From NCBI RefSeq assembly GCF_024757985.1, contig NZ_CP103289.1:3286001-3350000 (forward strand): DNA of 64,000 nt, written 5' to 3'. The stretch is from Cellulomonas sp. NS3. Lineage in GTDB: Bacteria > Actinomycetota > Actinomycetes > Actinomycetales > Cellulomonadaceae. The translations under genes and the position numbers were made by a program. The notes beneath the pieces were generated by a model. That model was not told where the DNA came from and did no database searches. It was given only the letters and a program-made list of their open reading frames with translations. Shown here one piece after another: positions 40,794-50,120 of this stretch (the first letter of the stretch is position 1; each line of letters opens with the position of its first letter).

Positions 40794-42245
40794 TCAGGTC
40801 AGGTCGGCCGCCGACTCGATCGTCGGGATCGTGTTCGTGCGGACGAGCTCGGCGTACCAGTACGACGAGTCCTTGCGGGTGCGCACGAGCGTGTCGTAGT
40901 CGACGTGCACGATGCCGAAGCGGCGGTCGTAGCCGTACGCCCACTCGAAGTTGTCCATGAGCGACCACACGAAGTAGCCGCGGACGTCCACGCCCTTGTC
41001 GATCGCGTCGCCGACGGCGTCGATGTGGTCGTGCAGGTACGTCACGCGGTCGACGTCGTGGACCCGGCCGTCCTCGGCGACGGTGTCGTAGAACGCCGCG
41101 CCGTTCTCGGTGACCGCGAGCGGGACCTCGGGGTAGCGCGTGTGCACGTCGACGAGGAGCTCGGTGAGGCCCTCGGGCTCGATGTTCCAGCCCATCGCCG
41201 TGTACGGGCCGGGCTGCGGGAGCCACTCGACGTCGTCGGCCGCGGGCCATGCGCTCACCGGCGAGGACTTGTGGCCGTCGGGTCCGGGCGTGCCGTCGCC
41301 GGGGACGTAGTCGCCCTCGCGCTTCTTCACGAGGCCCGTCGAGTAGTAGTTGATGCCGAGGACGCTGAGCGGGACCTGGCAGAGCTCCGCGTCGCCGTCG
41401 TGCACGAACGACCAGTCGGTGACCGACGCGGTGTCGGCGAGGAGCTCCTCGGGGTACCGGCCCTCGAGCACGGGCTGCAGGAAGATCTCGTTCGCGAGGT
41501 TGTCGATGCGGCGCTTGGCGTCGACGTCCTCGGGCGCGGTGCTCGCGGCCCGCGTCACGTGCAGGTTGAGCGTGATCGACAGCTTCGCGTCGGGCAGGAC
41601 CTCGCGGATCGCGCGACCGCCGAGGCCGTGCGCGAGGTTGAGGTGGTGCGCCGCCGCGAGCGAGTCGGCGTGGCTGTTGCGGCCCGGGGCGTGCACGCCG
41701 GACGCGTAGCCGAGGTACGCCGAGCACCACGGCTCGTTGAACGTGGTCCAGATCTCGACGCGGTCGCCGAGCACCTCGGCGACCTTGCCCGCGTACTCCG
41801 CGAACCGGTACGCCGTGTCGCGGTTCGGCCAGCCGCCCGCGTCCTCGAGCGGCTGCGGGAGGTCCCAGTGGTAGAGCGTGACCACGGGGGCGATCTCGGC
41901 GCCGCGCAGCTGGTCGACGAGCCGCGAGTAGAAGTCGAGGCCCTTCGGGTTGAACGCGCCCGAGCCGGTCGGCTGCACGCGCGGCCACGCGATCGAGAAG
42001 CGGTACGCGTGCAGGCCGAGGTCCTTCATGAGCGCGACGTCCTCGTCGACCCGGTGGTAGTGGTCGGCGGCGACCGCACCGGTGTCCCCGTTGAGGACCT
42101 TGCCGGGCGTGGCGGAGAACGTGTCCCAGATCGACGGCCCGCGGCCGTCCTCGGTCACGGCGCCCTCGATCTGGTAGGACGCCGTGGCGCTCCCCCAGAG
42201 GAAGTCGGCGGGGAACGTGCGACCGGAGGCGCGCGAGCTCGTCAT
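40794..42245 (-). CDS. GH1 beta-glucosidase
   Basis: The 483-residue product has the GH1 N-terminus [19 protein letters not shown], acid/base Glu171 in [10 protein letters not shown], and nucleophile Glu380 in [11 protein letters not shown]. It ends with the aglycone region [19 protein letters not shown]. Length is standard and there is no signal peptide, so it hydrolyses beta-glucosides in the cytoplasm. It is transcribed alone: a terminator lies upstream (42377-42405) and a separate palindromic operator at 42348-42364. Within the locus it could remove backbone glucose from xyloglucan oligosaccharides after the alpha-xylosidase, or act on cellobiose. Confidence 0.93.
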   Translation of the reverse strand: MTSSRASGRTFPADFLWGSATASYQIEGAVTEDGRGPSIWDTFSATPGKVLNGDTGAVAADHYHRVDEDVALMKDLGLHAYRFSIAWPRVQPTGSGAFNPKGLDFYSRLVDQLRGAEIAPVVTLYHWDLPQPLEDAGGWPNRDTAYRFAEYAGKVAEVLGDRVEIWTTFNEPWCSAYLGYASGVHAPGRNSHADSLAAAHHLNLAHGLGGRAIREVLPDAKLSITLNLHVTRAASTAPEDVDAKRRIDNLANEIFLQPVLEGRYPEELLADTASVTDWSFVHDGDAELCQVPLSVLGINYYSTGLVKKREGDYVPGDGTPGPDGHKSSPVSAWPAADDVEWLPQPGPYTAMGWNIEPEGLTELLVDVHTRYPEVPLAVTENGAAFYDTVAEDGRVHDVDRVTYLHDHIDAVGDAIDKGVDVRGYFVWSLMDNFEWAYGYDRRFGIVHVDYDTLVRTRKDSSYWYAELVRTNTIPTIESAADLT

Positions 42246-42347
42246 CGGGAGTCCTTCGGGGTGAGGGGTACCTGCGGTGCAGGTCGTGCGGTGGTGGTGC
42301 GGAGGGGCCGGCGACGGCGCTGGTGAGGCGCGCGCGCGGCCCGAACA

Positions 42348-42364
42348 CGTATCGAATCGATACG
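42348..42364 (-). promoter_or_regulatory. Palindromic operator upstream of GH1
   Basis: CGTATCGAATCGATACG is a perfect 8-1-8 inverted repeat, 103 nt before the GH1 start. It differs from the TCGAANCGNTTCGA sites found elsewhere in the locus, so another regulator of LacI type is likely. Confidence 0.65.
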
Positions 42365-42376
42365 ATACACGGACCG

Positions 42377-42405
42377 CACCCCGCCGAGAACGTCTCGGCG
42401 GGGTG
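42377..42405 (-). terminator. Hairpin terminator of the GH42-GH31 operon
   Basis: CACCCCGCCGAGA (42377-42389) pairs perfectly with TCTCGGCGGGGTG (42393-42405) over a 3-nt loop, 27 nt past the GH31 stop. Confidence 0.75.
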
Positions 42406-42431
42406 AGTCTGGGGCCGGCCGCACAGGCGGC

Positions 42432-44711
42432 TCAGACGTCCAGGTCGACGCGTGTCGCGCTCGGGGCCGCCGCGACCGGCTCCCCCGTACCGATCTGGAC
42501 CGACCAGGGCACGCTCGTGCCCGCGGCCTCGACCTGCACCCGCGACCCGTCCCGCGTCACCGTGAACGTCGCGCCCGGCGCACCGTCCGGGCCGGGGACG
42601 TGCGTCACCGAGCGGTGGCCGTCCGCGAGCTCGAACAGCCGCAGCGTGACGCCGTCGGCGTAGTCGTAGTCGGGCCGGTCCGTGCGGGCACCGACCGGGA
42701 GCACCGTCCCCGGGCGCACGAGCAGCGGCAGGGAGTCGTACCCGTGGCGCTCACGGACCCAGCGCGGGCCCGTGACCGTCTCGCCGGTCAGCAGGTGCGT
42801 CCAGGTCCCCTCGGGCACGTAGACCTCGACGTCACCCTCGGCGTTGAACACCGGCGCGACGAGCAGGCTGTCGCCGAGCATGTACTGCGTGTCGACGGTC
42901 GCGGCGCTCCGGTCGTCCGGGAACTCGAGCACCATCGGCCGCATCACCGGCACGCCCTCCTCGTGCGCCTGCGCGCCGGTGCGGGCGAGGTACGGCATGA
43001 GCGAGAGCTTGAGCCGCGTGAAGTGGCGCGTCACGTCGACGGCCTCGTCGTCGAACGCCCACGGGACGCGGTACGAGTCGGAGCCGTGCAGGCGGCTGTG
43101 CGAGGACAGCAGGCCGAACGCGAGCCAGCGCTTGAAGACGGCGGCGTCCGGCGTGCCCTCGAAGCCGCCGATGTCGTGGCTCCAGAACCCGAAGCCGGAG
43201 AGCGCGAGCGAGAGCCCGCCGCGCAGCGACTCCGCCATCGACACGAACGTCGACTCGCAGTCCCCGCCCCAGTGCACGGGGAACTGCTGCCCGCCGACCG
43301 TCGCCGACCGCGCGAAGAGCACCGCCTCGCCCTCGCCCTTCTCCTCCTCGAGGAGCTCGAAGACGGCCTTGTTGTACAGGTGCGTGTAGTAGTTGTGCAT
43401 GCCCTGCGGGTCGGAGCCGTCGTGCCAGACCACGTCCGTGGGGATGCGCTCGCCGAAGTCCGTCTTGAACGCGTCGACGCCCTGGTCGAGCAGGACGCGC
43501 AGCTTGCTCTGGTACCAGGCGGTCGCCTCGGGGTTCGTGAAGTCGACGAGCGCCATGCCCGCCTGCCACAGGTTCCACTGCCAGACGGACCCGTCCGGGT
43601 TCTTCACGAGGTAGCCGCGCTCGCGGCCCTCCGCGAACAGCTCGGAGCGCTGCGCGATGTACGGGTTGATCCAGACGCAGATCTTGAGGCCCTTGGCCTT
43701 GAGGCGCGCGAGCATCGCCTCGGGGTCCGGGAACGTCGCCGGGTCCCACACGAAGTCGCACCAGTGGAACTGGCGCATCCAGAAGCAGTCGAAGTGGAAC
43801 ACCGAGAGCGGCAGGTCGCGCTCGGCCATCCCGTCGATGAAGCTCGTGACCGTCTTCTCGTCGTAGTCGGTCGTGAACGACGTCGACAGCCACAGGCCGT
43901 ACGACCACTCGGGCACCCGCGCCGGGCGGCCGGTGAGCGCGGTGAGCTTGCGCAGCACGTCCTTGGGCGTCGGTCCGTAGATCACGTAGTACCGCAGCGA
44001 CTGGCCCTCGACGCTGAACTGCGTGCGCGAGACGACCTCGGTGCCGACCTCGAACGACACGCGCTCGGGCTGGTCGACGAGCACGCCGTAGCCCGCGTCG
44101 GTCAGGTAGAACGGCACGTTCTTGTACGCCTGGTCGCTCGCGGTGCCGCCGTCGGCGTTCCAGATGTCGACCGTCTGACCGTTCTTCACGAGCGCACCGA
44201 AGCGCTCGCCGAGGCCGTAGACGTGCTCGCCGACACCGAGCGTGAGCTGCTCGCGCACGAAGTGCCGGCCGTCGGCGTCGGTGATGACGCCGATGCTGCG
44301 CGGGGTCGACGTGGTCAGCGTGCGGCCGCCGGCGAGGAAGTCGACGCCCCACTCCCCCTCGGTCTGCACGCGTGCGGTGAGCGCGCCCGAGCGGAACGTC
44401 GCGACGGGCTCCCCCGCGAGGTCCGGGCCCGCGACCTTGACGTCGGCGACCGAGCGCGCGATCTCGAACTCGGGGCCGCGGCTCAGCCCGCCCTGGAAGT
44501 GCTCGATCGTCACGCCGACCACGTCGTCCATCGGCGAGTCGAACGAGACCGTGATGAGCGGGCGGTTGAGCGTGTCCCCGCGCTTCTCCAGGGGCCCGGT
44601 CGCGGCGTAGACCGTGAGGCTCTCGTCGCCGGTGACGACGTCGTCGACCGCCTGCGGACGCAGGATCGTGACCCCGGGCAGGACCTGCCAGTAGCCGTCG
44701 GTGAACTTCAT
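42432..44711 (-). CDS. GH31 alpha-xylosidase
   Basis: The 759-residue enzyme matches YicI/XylS-type alpha-xylosidases in length and motifs. The start is MKFTDGYWQVLPGV; the nucleophile is Asp418 in DAFKTDFGERIPTDV (E. coli YicI Asp416), and acid/base Asp484 is in VHWGGDCESTF (YicI Asp482). The YicI substrate-site element VFHFDCFWMRQFHWCDF is also present, which favours xyloside over glucoside. It removes alpha-1,6-xylose from the non-reducing end of xyloglucan oligosaccharides. No signal peptide. The ATG at 44711 overlaps the GH42 stop (ATGA). Confidence 0.93.
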   Translation of the reverse strand: MKFTDGYWQVLPGVTILRPQAVDDVVTGDESLTVYAATGPLEKRGDTLNRPLITVSFDSPMDDVVGVTIEHFQGGLSRGPEFEIARSVADVKVAGPDLAGEPVATFRSGALTARVQTEGEWGVDFLAGGRTLTTSTPRSIGVITDADGRHFVREQLTLGVGEHVYGLGERFGALVKNGQTVDIWNADGGTASDQAYKNVPFYLTDAGYGVLVDQPERVSFEVGTEVVSRTQFSVEGQSLRYYVIYGPTPKDVLRKLTALTGRPARVPEWSYGLWLSTSFTTDYDEKTVTSFIDGMAERDLPLSVFHFDCFWMRQFHWCDFVWDPATFPDPEAMLARLKAKGLKICVWINPYIAQRSELFAEGRERGYLVKNPDGSVWQWNLWQAGMALVDFTNPEATAWYQSKLRVLLDQGVDAFKTDFGERIPTDVVWHDGSDPQGMHNYYTHLYNKAVFELLEEEKGEGEAVLFARSATVGGQQFPVHWGGDCESTFVSMAESLRGGLSLALSGFGFWSHDIGGFEGTPDAAVFKRWLAFGLLSSHSRLHGSDSYRVPWAFDDEAVDVTRHFTRLKLSLMPYLARTGAQAHEEGVPVMRPMVLEFPDDRSAATVDTQYMLGDSLLVAPVFNAEGDVEVYVPEGTWTHLLTGETVTGPRWVRERHGYDSLPLLVRPGTVLPVGARTDRPDYDYADGVTLRLFELADGHRSVTHVPGPDGAPGATFTVTRDGSRVQVEAAGTSVPWSVQIGTGEPVAAAPSATRVDLDV

Positions 44712-46735
44712 GAGGTCCTCTCGATCAGGGCGACGGCGTCCTCGGCTTCGAGGCGGACCGCGCCCGTGGTGTCGGTTCCGGAGAGCAGGTCGTGGTGGGT
44801 CCCGTCGAGCGCGAGCTCGTGCGCGACGGGCGAGGTGTTGAGCAGGAAGAGGACGTCGCCGCGGCGGACGGCCTCGACGCCCTCGGGGAGCGGGGACGCG
44901 CCGGGGACGACGCCGGTGACGCCGGCGGCGCGTGCGGCGCGGGTCAGCACGTCGTCGAGCACCGCGCGGGGCGGGAGCGTCGCGACGTACCAGGCCTCGC
45001 CGGTGCCGGCCCGGTGCCGGACGACCGCCGGGCAGCCGTCGAGGTCGGCCCCCGCGAACGTCGCGAGCGCCTCACCCCCGTCGAGCCGCAGGCGCTCGCC
45101 CCAGACGGTCCCGGTGAAGTCGCCGAGCTCGGCCGACGTCACGGGCACGCCGTCGTCGGGCAGCGGGCAGAACTCCTCCCCCGAGGCCCCGACGAGGTCG
45201 GCGAAGGGCACGGGGAAGCGCCCGGTCCGCACGTGCCCGTCGCGGTCGGCGACGCCCGAGAACGGCCCGAGCACGAGCACCCCGCCGCGCTCGACGACCC
45301 CGCGCAGGTGGCGCGCGTCGTCGTCGTCCACGAGGTAGAGCTGGGGCGCGACGACGAGGTCGTACCCGGCGAGGTCGCCGCCCGGGTGCACGACGTCGAC
45401 CGCGACGCCCGCACGCCACAGGGCGCGGTAGTACGCGAGCACCTGGGGCAGCACGCGCAGCCGGTCGCTCGGCTGCGCACGCTCCTCGGCGGCCCACCAG
45501 CTCGACCAGTCGAAGACGAGGGCGGTGCGCGCCTCGACGCGGGTCCCGGCGACGCGTGCCAGCGACCGGAGCTCGGCGCCGTGCGCGCGGACCGCGCGGT
45601 GCAGGCGGGTGTCGGGGCCGGCGTGCGGCACGAGGGCCGAGTGGAACCGCTCCGCGCCGAACGTCGACGCGCGCCACTGGAAGTAGCAGGACCCGTCGGC
45701 GCCGTGGGCGACCGCGCGCAGCGAGTCGAGCCGGGCCTGCGCCGGGGACTTCGGCAGGTTGTGCGGGCGCCAGTTGACCGCGCTCACCGCCTGCTCCATG
45801 AGCAGCCACGGCTCCCCGCCGCGCAGCGAGCGCATGAGGTCGTGGCTGAGCGACTGCAGCACGCGCGACTCGGGGTCCGCGGGGTCGCCGTAGGTGTCGT
45901 CGGCGACGACGTCGACCTCGGACGCCCAGCGCCAGTAGTCCGTCGCGTGGTGGAACCCCATGAAGTTCGTGGTGACGGGCGTCTGCGGCGCGTGCGCCCG
46001 GACGAGGTCCCGCTGCTCGGTGTAGAGCGCCAGGAGCTGGTCGGATGCGAAGCGCCGGTGGTCGAGCACCTGGGTCGGGTTGATCAGGTACGGCGCGGCG
46101 CGCGGCGGGACGACCTCCGCCCAGCCGTCGTAGCGCTGGCTCCAGAACGTGGTGCCCCAGGCGCGGTTGAGCTCGGCGACCGTGCCGTACCGCCGCTCGA
46201 GCCAGGCCCGGAAGCCCGCGGCGCACAGGTCGCACGAGCACACCTGCCCGTACTCGTTGCCGATGTGCCACATCCGCACGGCCGGGTGAGCGGCGTACCG
46301 CTCGACGAGCACGCGGGCGATCGCGAGGGCGCGCTCGCGGTACACGGGCGAGGACGGGCAGAAGTGGTTGCGCGAGCCGTGGCTGAGCCGCACGCCGTCC
46401 GGGGTCACCGCGCGGGTCTCCGGCCAGCGCAGGCCGAGCCACGGGGGCGGCGACGCGGTGGGGGTCGCGAGGTCGACCGCGATCCCACCGGAGTGCAGCA
46501 GGTCGAGGACGTCGTCGAGCCAGCCGAGCTCGTGCTCGTCCGGGCGCGGCTCGAGGGTCGCCCAGCTGAACACCCCGACCGTCACGAGGTTGACCCCGGC
46601 GGCCTGCATGAGCGCGACGTCCTCGTCCCAGACGTGGCGCGGCCACTGCTCCGGGTTGTAGTCCCCGCCGTACAGCAGGCCCAGCTCGCCCGTGAGGGCG
46701 GCGAGGCCGGGCCGGGGAGGCGTCGGGCTGCTCAC
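44708..46735 (-). CDS. GH42 beta-galactosidase
   Basis: The 675-residue product has LLYGGDYNPEQWP at the N-terminus, acid/base Glu161 in WHIGNEYGQV, nucleophile Glu314 in LLMEQAVSAVNW, and a zinc cysteine cluster (FCPSSP and VCSCDLC) of the GH42 trimer type. It is intracellular, having no signal peptide. It would remove beta-galactose from galactosylated xyloglucan side chains or from other short galactosides. The start at 46735 is GTG, preceded by a probable LacI operator 76 nt upstream. First gene of the GH42-GH31 operon. Confidence 0.92.
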   Translation of the reverse strand: MSSPTPPRPGLAALTGELGLLYGGDYNPEQWPRHVWDEDVALMQAAGVNLVTVGVFSWATLEPRPDEHELGWLDDVLDLLHSGGIAVDLATPTASPPPWLGLRWPETRAVTPDGVRLSHGSRNHFCPSSPVYRERALAIARVLVERYAAHPAVRMWHIGNEYGQVCSCDLCAAGFRAWLERRYGTVAELNRAWGTTFWSQRYDGWAEVVPPRAAPYLINPTQVLDHRRFASDQLLALYTEQRDLVRAHAPQTPVTTNFMGFHHATDYWRWASEVDVVADDTYGDPADPESRVLQSLSHDLMRSLRGGEPWLLMEQAVSAVNWRPHNLPKSPAQARLDSLRAVAHGADGSCYFQWRASTFGAERFHSALVPHAGPDTRLHRAVRAHGAELRSLARVAGTRVEARTALVFDWSSWWAAEERAQPSDRLRVLPQVLAYYRALWRAGVAVDVVHPGGDLAGYDLVVAPQLYLVDDDDARHLRGVVERGGVLVLGPFSGVADRDGHVRTGRFPVPFADLVGASGEEFCPLPDDGVPVTSAELGDFTGTVWGERLRLDGGEALATFAGADLDGCPAVVRHRAGTGEAWYVATLPPRAVLDDVLTRAARAAGVTGVVPGASPLPEGVEAVRRGDVLFLLNTSPVAHELALDGTHHDLLSGTDTTGAVRLEAEDAVALIERTS

Positions 46736-46810
46736 GCGGGGAACCTCCGGACTCGTGGGCGGGGAGAAAGGGACGACGTCGTACGCGGGAACCCGTGCGA
46801 ATACCGATCG

Positions 46811-46824
46811 TCGAAGCGGTTCAA
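46811..46824 (-). promoter_or_regulatory. Probable LacI operator at the GH42 promoter
   Basis: TCGAAGCGGTTCAA matches the palindrome found upstream of the ABC operon and GH3. On the minus strand it overlaps TTGAAC, so a bound repressor would block RNA polymerase. Confidence 0.65.
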
Positions 46825-46899
46825 CACCGTAGCCGCGTGCTCCCCTGCATGTCCAGGGACATACGAGCCACCTGCAGCAGGGATTGTGCGCCAGCCAAA

Positions 46900-46913
46900 T
46901 CGAAGCGCTTCCG
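46900..46913 (+). promoter_or_regulatory. Probable LacI operator for autoregulation
   Basis: TCGAAGCGCTTCCG contains the perfect palindrome GAAGCGCTTC and lies 49 nt before the -10-like box of the lacI gene. It may serve both divergent genes. Confidence 0.6.
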
Positions 46914-47037
46914 CAATGTTTCGATAACGCGTCGGAGCCCCGCGCGCAGGCCTCGCGGCGCTAGGGTGAGCGACGACCGACCAGCCCCGTGCGGCGCGCG
47001 ACGAGCGACGTGCGCACGGACACGACAGGGGCACACC

Positions 47038-48039
47038 GTGGCAACCATCGACGACGTGGCACGCGCCGCAGGCGTCTCCACCTCGACCGTCTCCTACGTG
47101 CTGTCCGGCAAGCGGCCGATCTCCGGCCCCACGCGCCAGCGCGTCGAGCGCAGCATCCGCGATCTCGGCTACCGCCCCCACGCCGGCGCACGCGCGCTCG
47201 CGTCGAGCCGGACCAACGTGCTCGCGCTCATGGCGCCCCTGCGCGTCGACGTCAACGTGAGCGTCATCATGCAGTTCGTCACCGGCGTGGTGACGAGCGC
47301 CCGCACCTTCGACCACGACGTCCTGCTGCTCACGCAGGACGACTCCGCGGGCCTCGAGCGCGTCGCGGACGGCTCGATGGTCGACGCGCTGATCATGATG
47401 GACATCGAGGCCGACGACCCGCGCGTCCCGGTCCTCGCCGGCCTGCGCCAGCCCGCCGTGCTCATCGGCCTGCCGACCAACACCGAGGGCCTCTCGTGCG
47501 TCGACCTCGACTTCGAGGCCGCCGGGCGCACCGCCGTCCGCCACCTCGCGCAGCTCGGTCACCGCCAGGTCGCGCTCATCGGCTCCCCCACCGCGGTGCT
47601 CGAGCGGCACACCTCCTACGCCGACCGGATGCACCGCGGCTTCACGCAGCAGTCCGCCGAGCTCGGGCTCGACCACGCCTACGAGCCGTGCGAGTCGTCG
47701 CACTCGGGCGCCGTGGACGCCGTCGACCGCGTGCTCGCCCGCATGCCGGGCGTGACCGGGCTCGTCGTGCACAACGAGGTCGCGCTGCCCGCCGTGATCG
47801 CGACGCTGCGCGAGCGCGGCCGCACGATCCCCGACGACCTCTCGCTCGTCGCGGTGTGCCCCCAGGACATCGCCGTCGGCCAACCCGTCCCCCTGACCTC
47901 CGTGGACATCCCTGCGCACGCGATCGGCCGCGTCGCGGTCGAGATGGCGATGTCCCGCGTGGTGGGCGACCAGCCCGCCGAGACCCGCCTGCTGGCGCCC
48001 GTCCTGACCGAGCGGGCCACGACCGCGCCCGCACGATGA
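47038..48039 (+). CDS. LacI-family transcriptional regulator
   Basis: The 333-residue product has a full LacI helix-turn-helix (ATIDDVARAAGVSTSTVSYVLSGKR, residues 2-26), the hinge region GYRPHAGARALASSRTN, and the effector domain (LALMAPLRVDVNVS; AVRHLAQLGHRQVALIGSP; SLVAVCPQDIAVGQPVPLTSVDIP). The GTG at 47038 follows AGGGG at 7-nt spacing and opens the HTH directly. It is divergent from GH42-GH31 and convergent with the ABC operon. Its probable operators occur at GH42, its own gene, the ABC operon and GH3. It is therefore the likely repressor of the whole locus, released by an imported sugar. Confidence 0.92.
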   Translation: MATIDDVARAAGVSTSTVSYVLSGKRPISGPTRQRVERSIRDLGYRPHAGARALASSRTNVLALMAPLRVDVNVSVIMQFVTGVVTSARTFDHDVLLLTQDDSAGLERVADGSMVDALIMMDIEADDPRVPVLAGLRQPAVLIGLPTNTEGLSCVDLDFEAAGRTAVRHLAQLGHRQVALIGSPTAVLERHTSYADRMHRGFTQQSAELGLDHAYEPCESSHSGAVDAVDRVLARMPGVTGLVVHNEVALPAVIATLRERGRTIPDDLSLVAVCPQDIAVGQPVPLTSVDIPAHAIGRVAVEMAMSRVVGDQPAETRLLAPVLTERATTAPAR

Positions 48040-48080
48040 GCGCGCGGGCCGCGCCGAGATCGCCGTCGGCCCCGCGGTCC

Positions 48081-48115
48081 CCCGGCGGCCGGGACCCCCT
48101 GTCCCCGCCGCCGGG
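48081..48115. terminator. Hairpin between lacI and the ABC operon
   Basis: CCCGGCGGC (48081-48089) pairs with GCCGCCGGG (48107-48115) across a 17-nt loop between two convergent genes. Confidence 0.45.
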
Positions 48116-48136
48116 AGCCGCGTCCCCTGCACCACG

Positions 48137-49117
48137 TCAGCCCTTGATCGCGCCGAAGATGACGCCCTTCGTGAAGTGCCGCTGGACGAACGGGTAGACG
48201 ATGAGGATCGGGACGAGCGCCAGCACCATCACCGCCATCTTCGCGGCGAGCGACGGCACCGCACCACCCGCACCGAGCTCGATCACCGTGCCCGTCGTGC
48301 CCTGCGGCGGCTGACCGCGCAGCACGTACGCGCGCAGCACCATCTGCAGCGGCCACTTCGCGCTGTCGCGCAGGTACAGCATCGCGTTGAAGAACGCGTT
48401 CCAGTAGCCGACGCCGTAGAACAGCGCGACGACCGCGACCACGGCGCGCGACATCGGCAGCACGATCGAGCCGAGCACCCGCCAGTCCCCCGCGCCGTCG
48501 ATCCGCGCGGCGTCCGTGATCGACGCGTCGATCCCCATGAAGAAGTTCCGCAGGATCAGCACGTTGAACGCGGAGATCGCCCCGGGGAGGATCAGCGCCC
48601 AGTACGAGTCGATCAGGCCGAGCTGGCTGACCCACAGGTACGTCGGGATGAGCCCGGCCCCGAAGAACATCGTGATGAGGAAGACGAACAGGATCGGCCG
48701 GTGCAGGAACGAGTCGGTGCGCGAGAGCCCGAACGCGGCGAGCACCGAGACCACCGTCGAGATCAGCGTCCCCACGGCCGTCACGCCGATGCTCACGACG
48801 ACCGAGCGGAACACGACGCCGCCGTCGAGCAGCTGCTGGTAGGCCGCGAACGTGATCTCGCCTGGCACGAGCACCATGCCGCCGGCCTCGCTGATCACCG
48901 ACTGCGGCGACAGGCTGGTCAGCACGATCGTGTAGAGCGGCCCGAGCACGGCGAGCACGACGAGCGCGAGCGCCGCGAACTTCGCGATCGCGCCGCCGAC
49001 CGTGGGCGGCTCCTCCCACGCGGGGCGGTGCTTGGACTTCCGGGGCCGCCTGCGGCTGCCCGCGGGCGGCTCGAGGACGATCGCCGGGTTCGTCAGGGAG
49101 TTCTCCGTCGCTGTCAT
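48137..49117 (-). CDS. Carbohydrate ABC transporter permease (MalG/CUT1 type)
   Basis: The 326-residue product has a basic N-terminus of about 40 residues (GSRRRPRKSKHRPAW) and then six probable membrane segments. The EAA loop reads DAARIDGAGDWRVLGSIVLP. It is the third gene of the binding protein-permease-permease operon, and its ATG overlaps the upstream stop (ATGA). It ends FTKGVIFGAIKG, typical of LplC/YtcP-type permeases. Confidence 0.9.
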   Translation of the reverse strand: MTATENSLTNPAIVLEPPAGSRRRPRKSKHRPAWEEPPTVGGAIAKFAALALVVLAVLGPLYTIVLTSLSPQSVISEAGGMVLVPGEITFAAYQQLLDGGVVFRSVVVSIGVTAVGTLISTVVSVLAAFGLSRTDSFLHRPILFVFLITMFFGAGLIPTYLWVSQLGLIDSYWALILPGAISAFNVLILRNFFMGIDASITDAARIDGAGDWRVLGSIVLPMSRAVVAVVALFYGVGYWNAFFNAMLYLRDSAKWPLQMVLRAYVLRGQPPQGTTGTVIELGAGGAVPSLAAKMAVMVLALVPILIVYPFVQRHFTKGVIFGAIKG

Positions 49118-50118
49118 GACCGCTTGTACACTCCTGCCTCGCCGAAGACGTGCGCGAGCTTGTTGGCGCCGAGCACGAGGATCAGGCTGACGACCCCCTT
49201 CATGAGGCCCGCTGCGGCCGCGAAGCCCCAGTCGCCGAACTGCACACCCTGGAAGTACACGTAGGTGTCGATCACCTCGGAGACCTGCGCGCCGACCATG
49301 TCGCGCTGCAGGAGGAGCTGCTCGAACCCGACGGTCAGCGCGTCGCCGAGGCGCAGGATGAGCAGCAGGATGATGACCGGCCGCAGCGCCGGCAGCGTGA
49401 TGTGCCACATGCGCCGCCACCGGTTCGCGCCGTCCATCACCGCCGCCTCGTACTGCGCGGGGTCCACGGTGCTGAGCGCCGCGAGGAAGATGATGACGCC
49501 CCAGCCGGCGTCCTTCCAGATCGACTGCGACGTGATCAGCAGCAGGAACGTGTCGGGGTTGGTCATGATGTCGACCGGCTGCTGCCCGAGGCCGCGCAGC
49601 GTCTGGCTGAGCAGGCCGGCACCCCCGAAGAGCTGCTGGAACACCGCGACGACGAGCACCCACGAGAAGAAGTGGGGCAGGTAGACGATCGACTGGATCG
49701 TCGTGCGGATCCGCGGGCTCACGACGCTGTTGAGCAGCAGCGCGAGGAAGATCGGCACCGGGAAGTACAGCACGAGCTGGAACACCGTGATCGCGAGCGT
49801 GTTCTGCACCGCGTTGAGGAACAACGGGTTGTCGAACACGCGCAGGAAGTTGTCGAAGCCGACCCACGGGCCGCCGAGGAACCCGCGGTAGGGCGAGAAC
49901 TTCTCCCACGCCATGACGTTCCCGAGCATCGGGATGTACGCGAAGAGCACGAGCAGCACGACGCCGGGCAGCGTCATGAGCAGCAGGGAGCGGTCCCGGC
50001 GGAGCTTGGCCCGCCAGGTGATCTTGCGAGCCGGGGGCCGGGCGGGCGAGGTGCCCGCCCGGCGCTTCGGCTCGTCGCCGGACGTCCGCGGGGACGTCGG
50101 TGCGTCGAGGGCTGCCAC
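49114..50118 (-). CDS. Carbohydrate ABC transporter permease (MalF/LplB type)
   Basis: The 334-residue product begins at GTG 50118, directly after the binding-protein stop. It has a cytoplasmic N-terminus of about 55 residues, then LLLMTLPGVVLLVLFAYIPM as first span, and the EAA loop EAAVMDGANRWRRMWHITLP. Motifs fit the LplB-type permeases that serve large binding proteins. A longer start at 50181 would overlap the binding-protein gene and is less likely. Confidence 0.9.
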   Translation of the reverse strand: MAALDAPTSPRTSGDEPKRRAGTSPARPPARKITWRAKLRRDRSLLLMTLPGVVLLVLFAYIPMLGNVMAWEKFSPYRGFLGGPWVGFDNFLRVFDNPLFLNAVQNTLAITVFQLVLYFPVPIFLALLLNSVVSPRIRTTIQSIVYLPHFFSWVLVVAVFQQLFGGAGLLSQTLRGLGQQPVDIMTNPDTFLLLITSQSIWKDAGWGVIIFLAALSTVDPAQYEAAVMDGANRWRRMWHITLPALRPVIILLLILRLGDALTVGFEQLLLQRDMVGAQVSEVIDTYVYFQGVQFGDWGFAAAAGLMKGVVSLILVLGANKLAHVFGEAGVYKRS

Positions 50119-50120
50119 GA

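Larger units (their letters stand above)
46736..47037. other. Divergent regulatory region between GH42 and lacI
   Basis: About 302 nt. It contains TCGAAGCGGTTCAA (46811-46824), overlapping a TTGAAC -35-like hexamer for GH42, and TCGAAGCGCTTCCG (46900-46913). A TAGGGT -10-like box (46962-46967) faces the lacI gene. No gene is seen. Confidence 0.65.
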
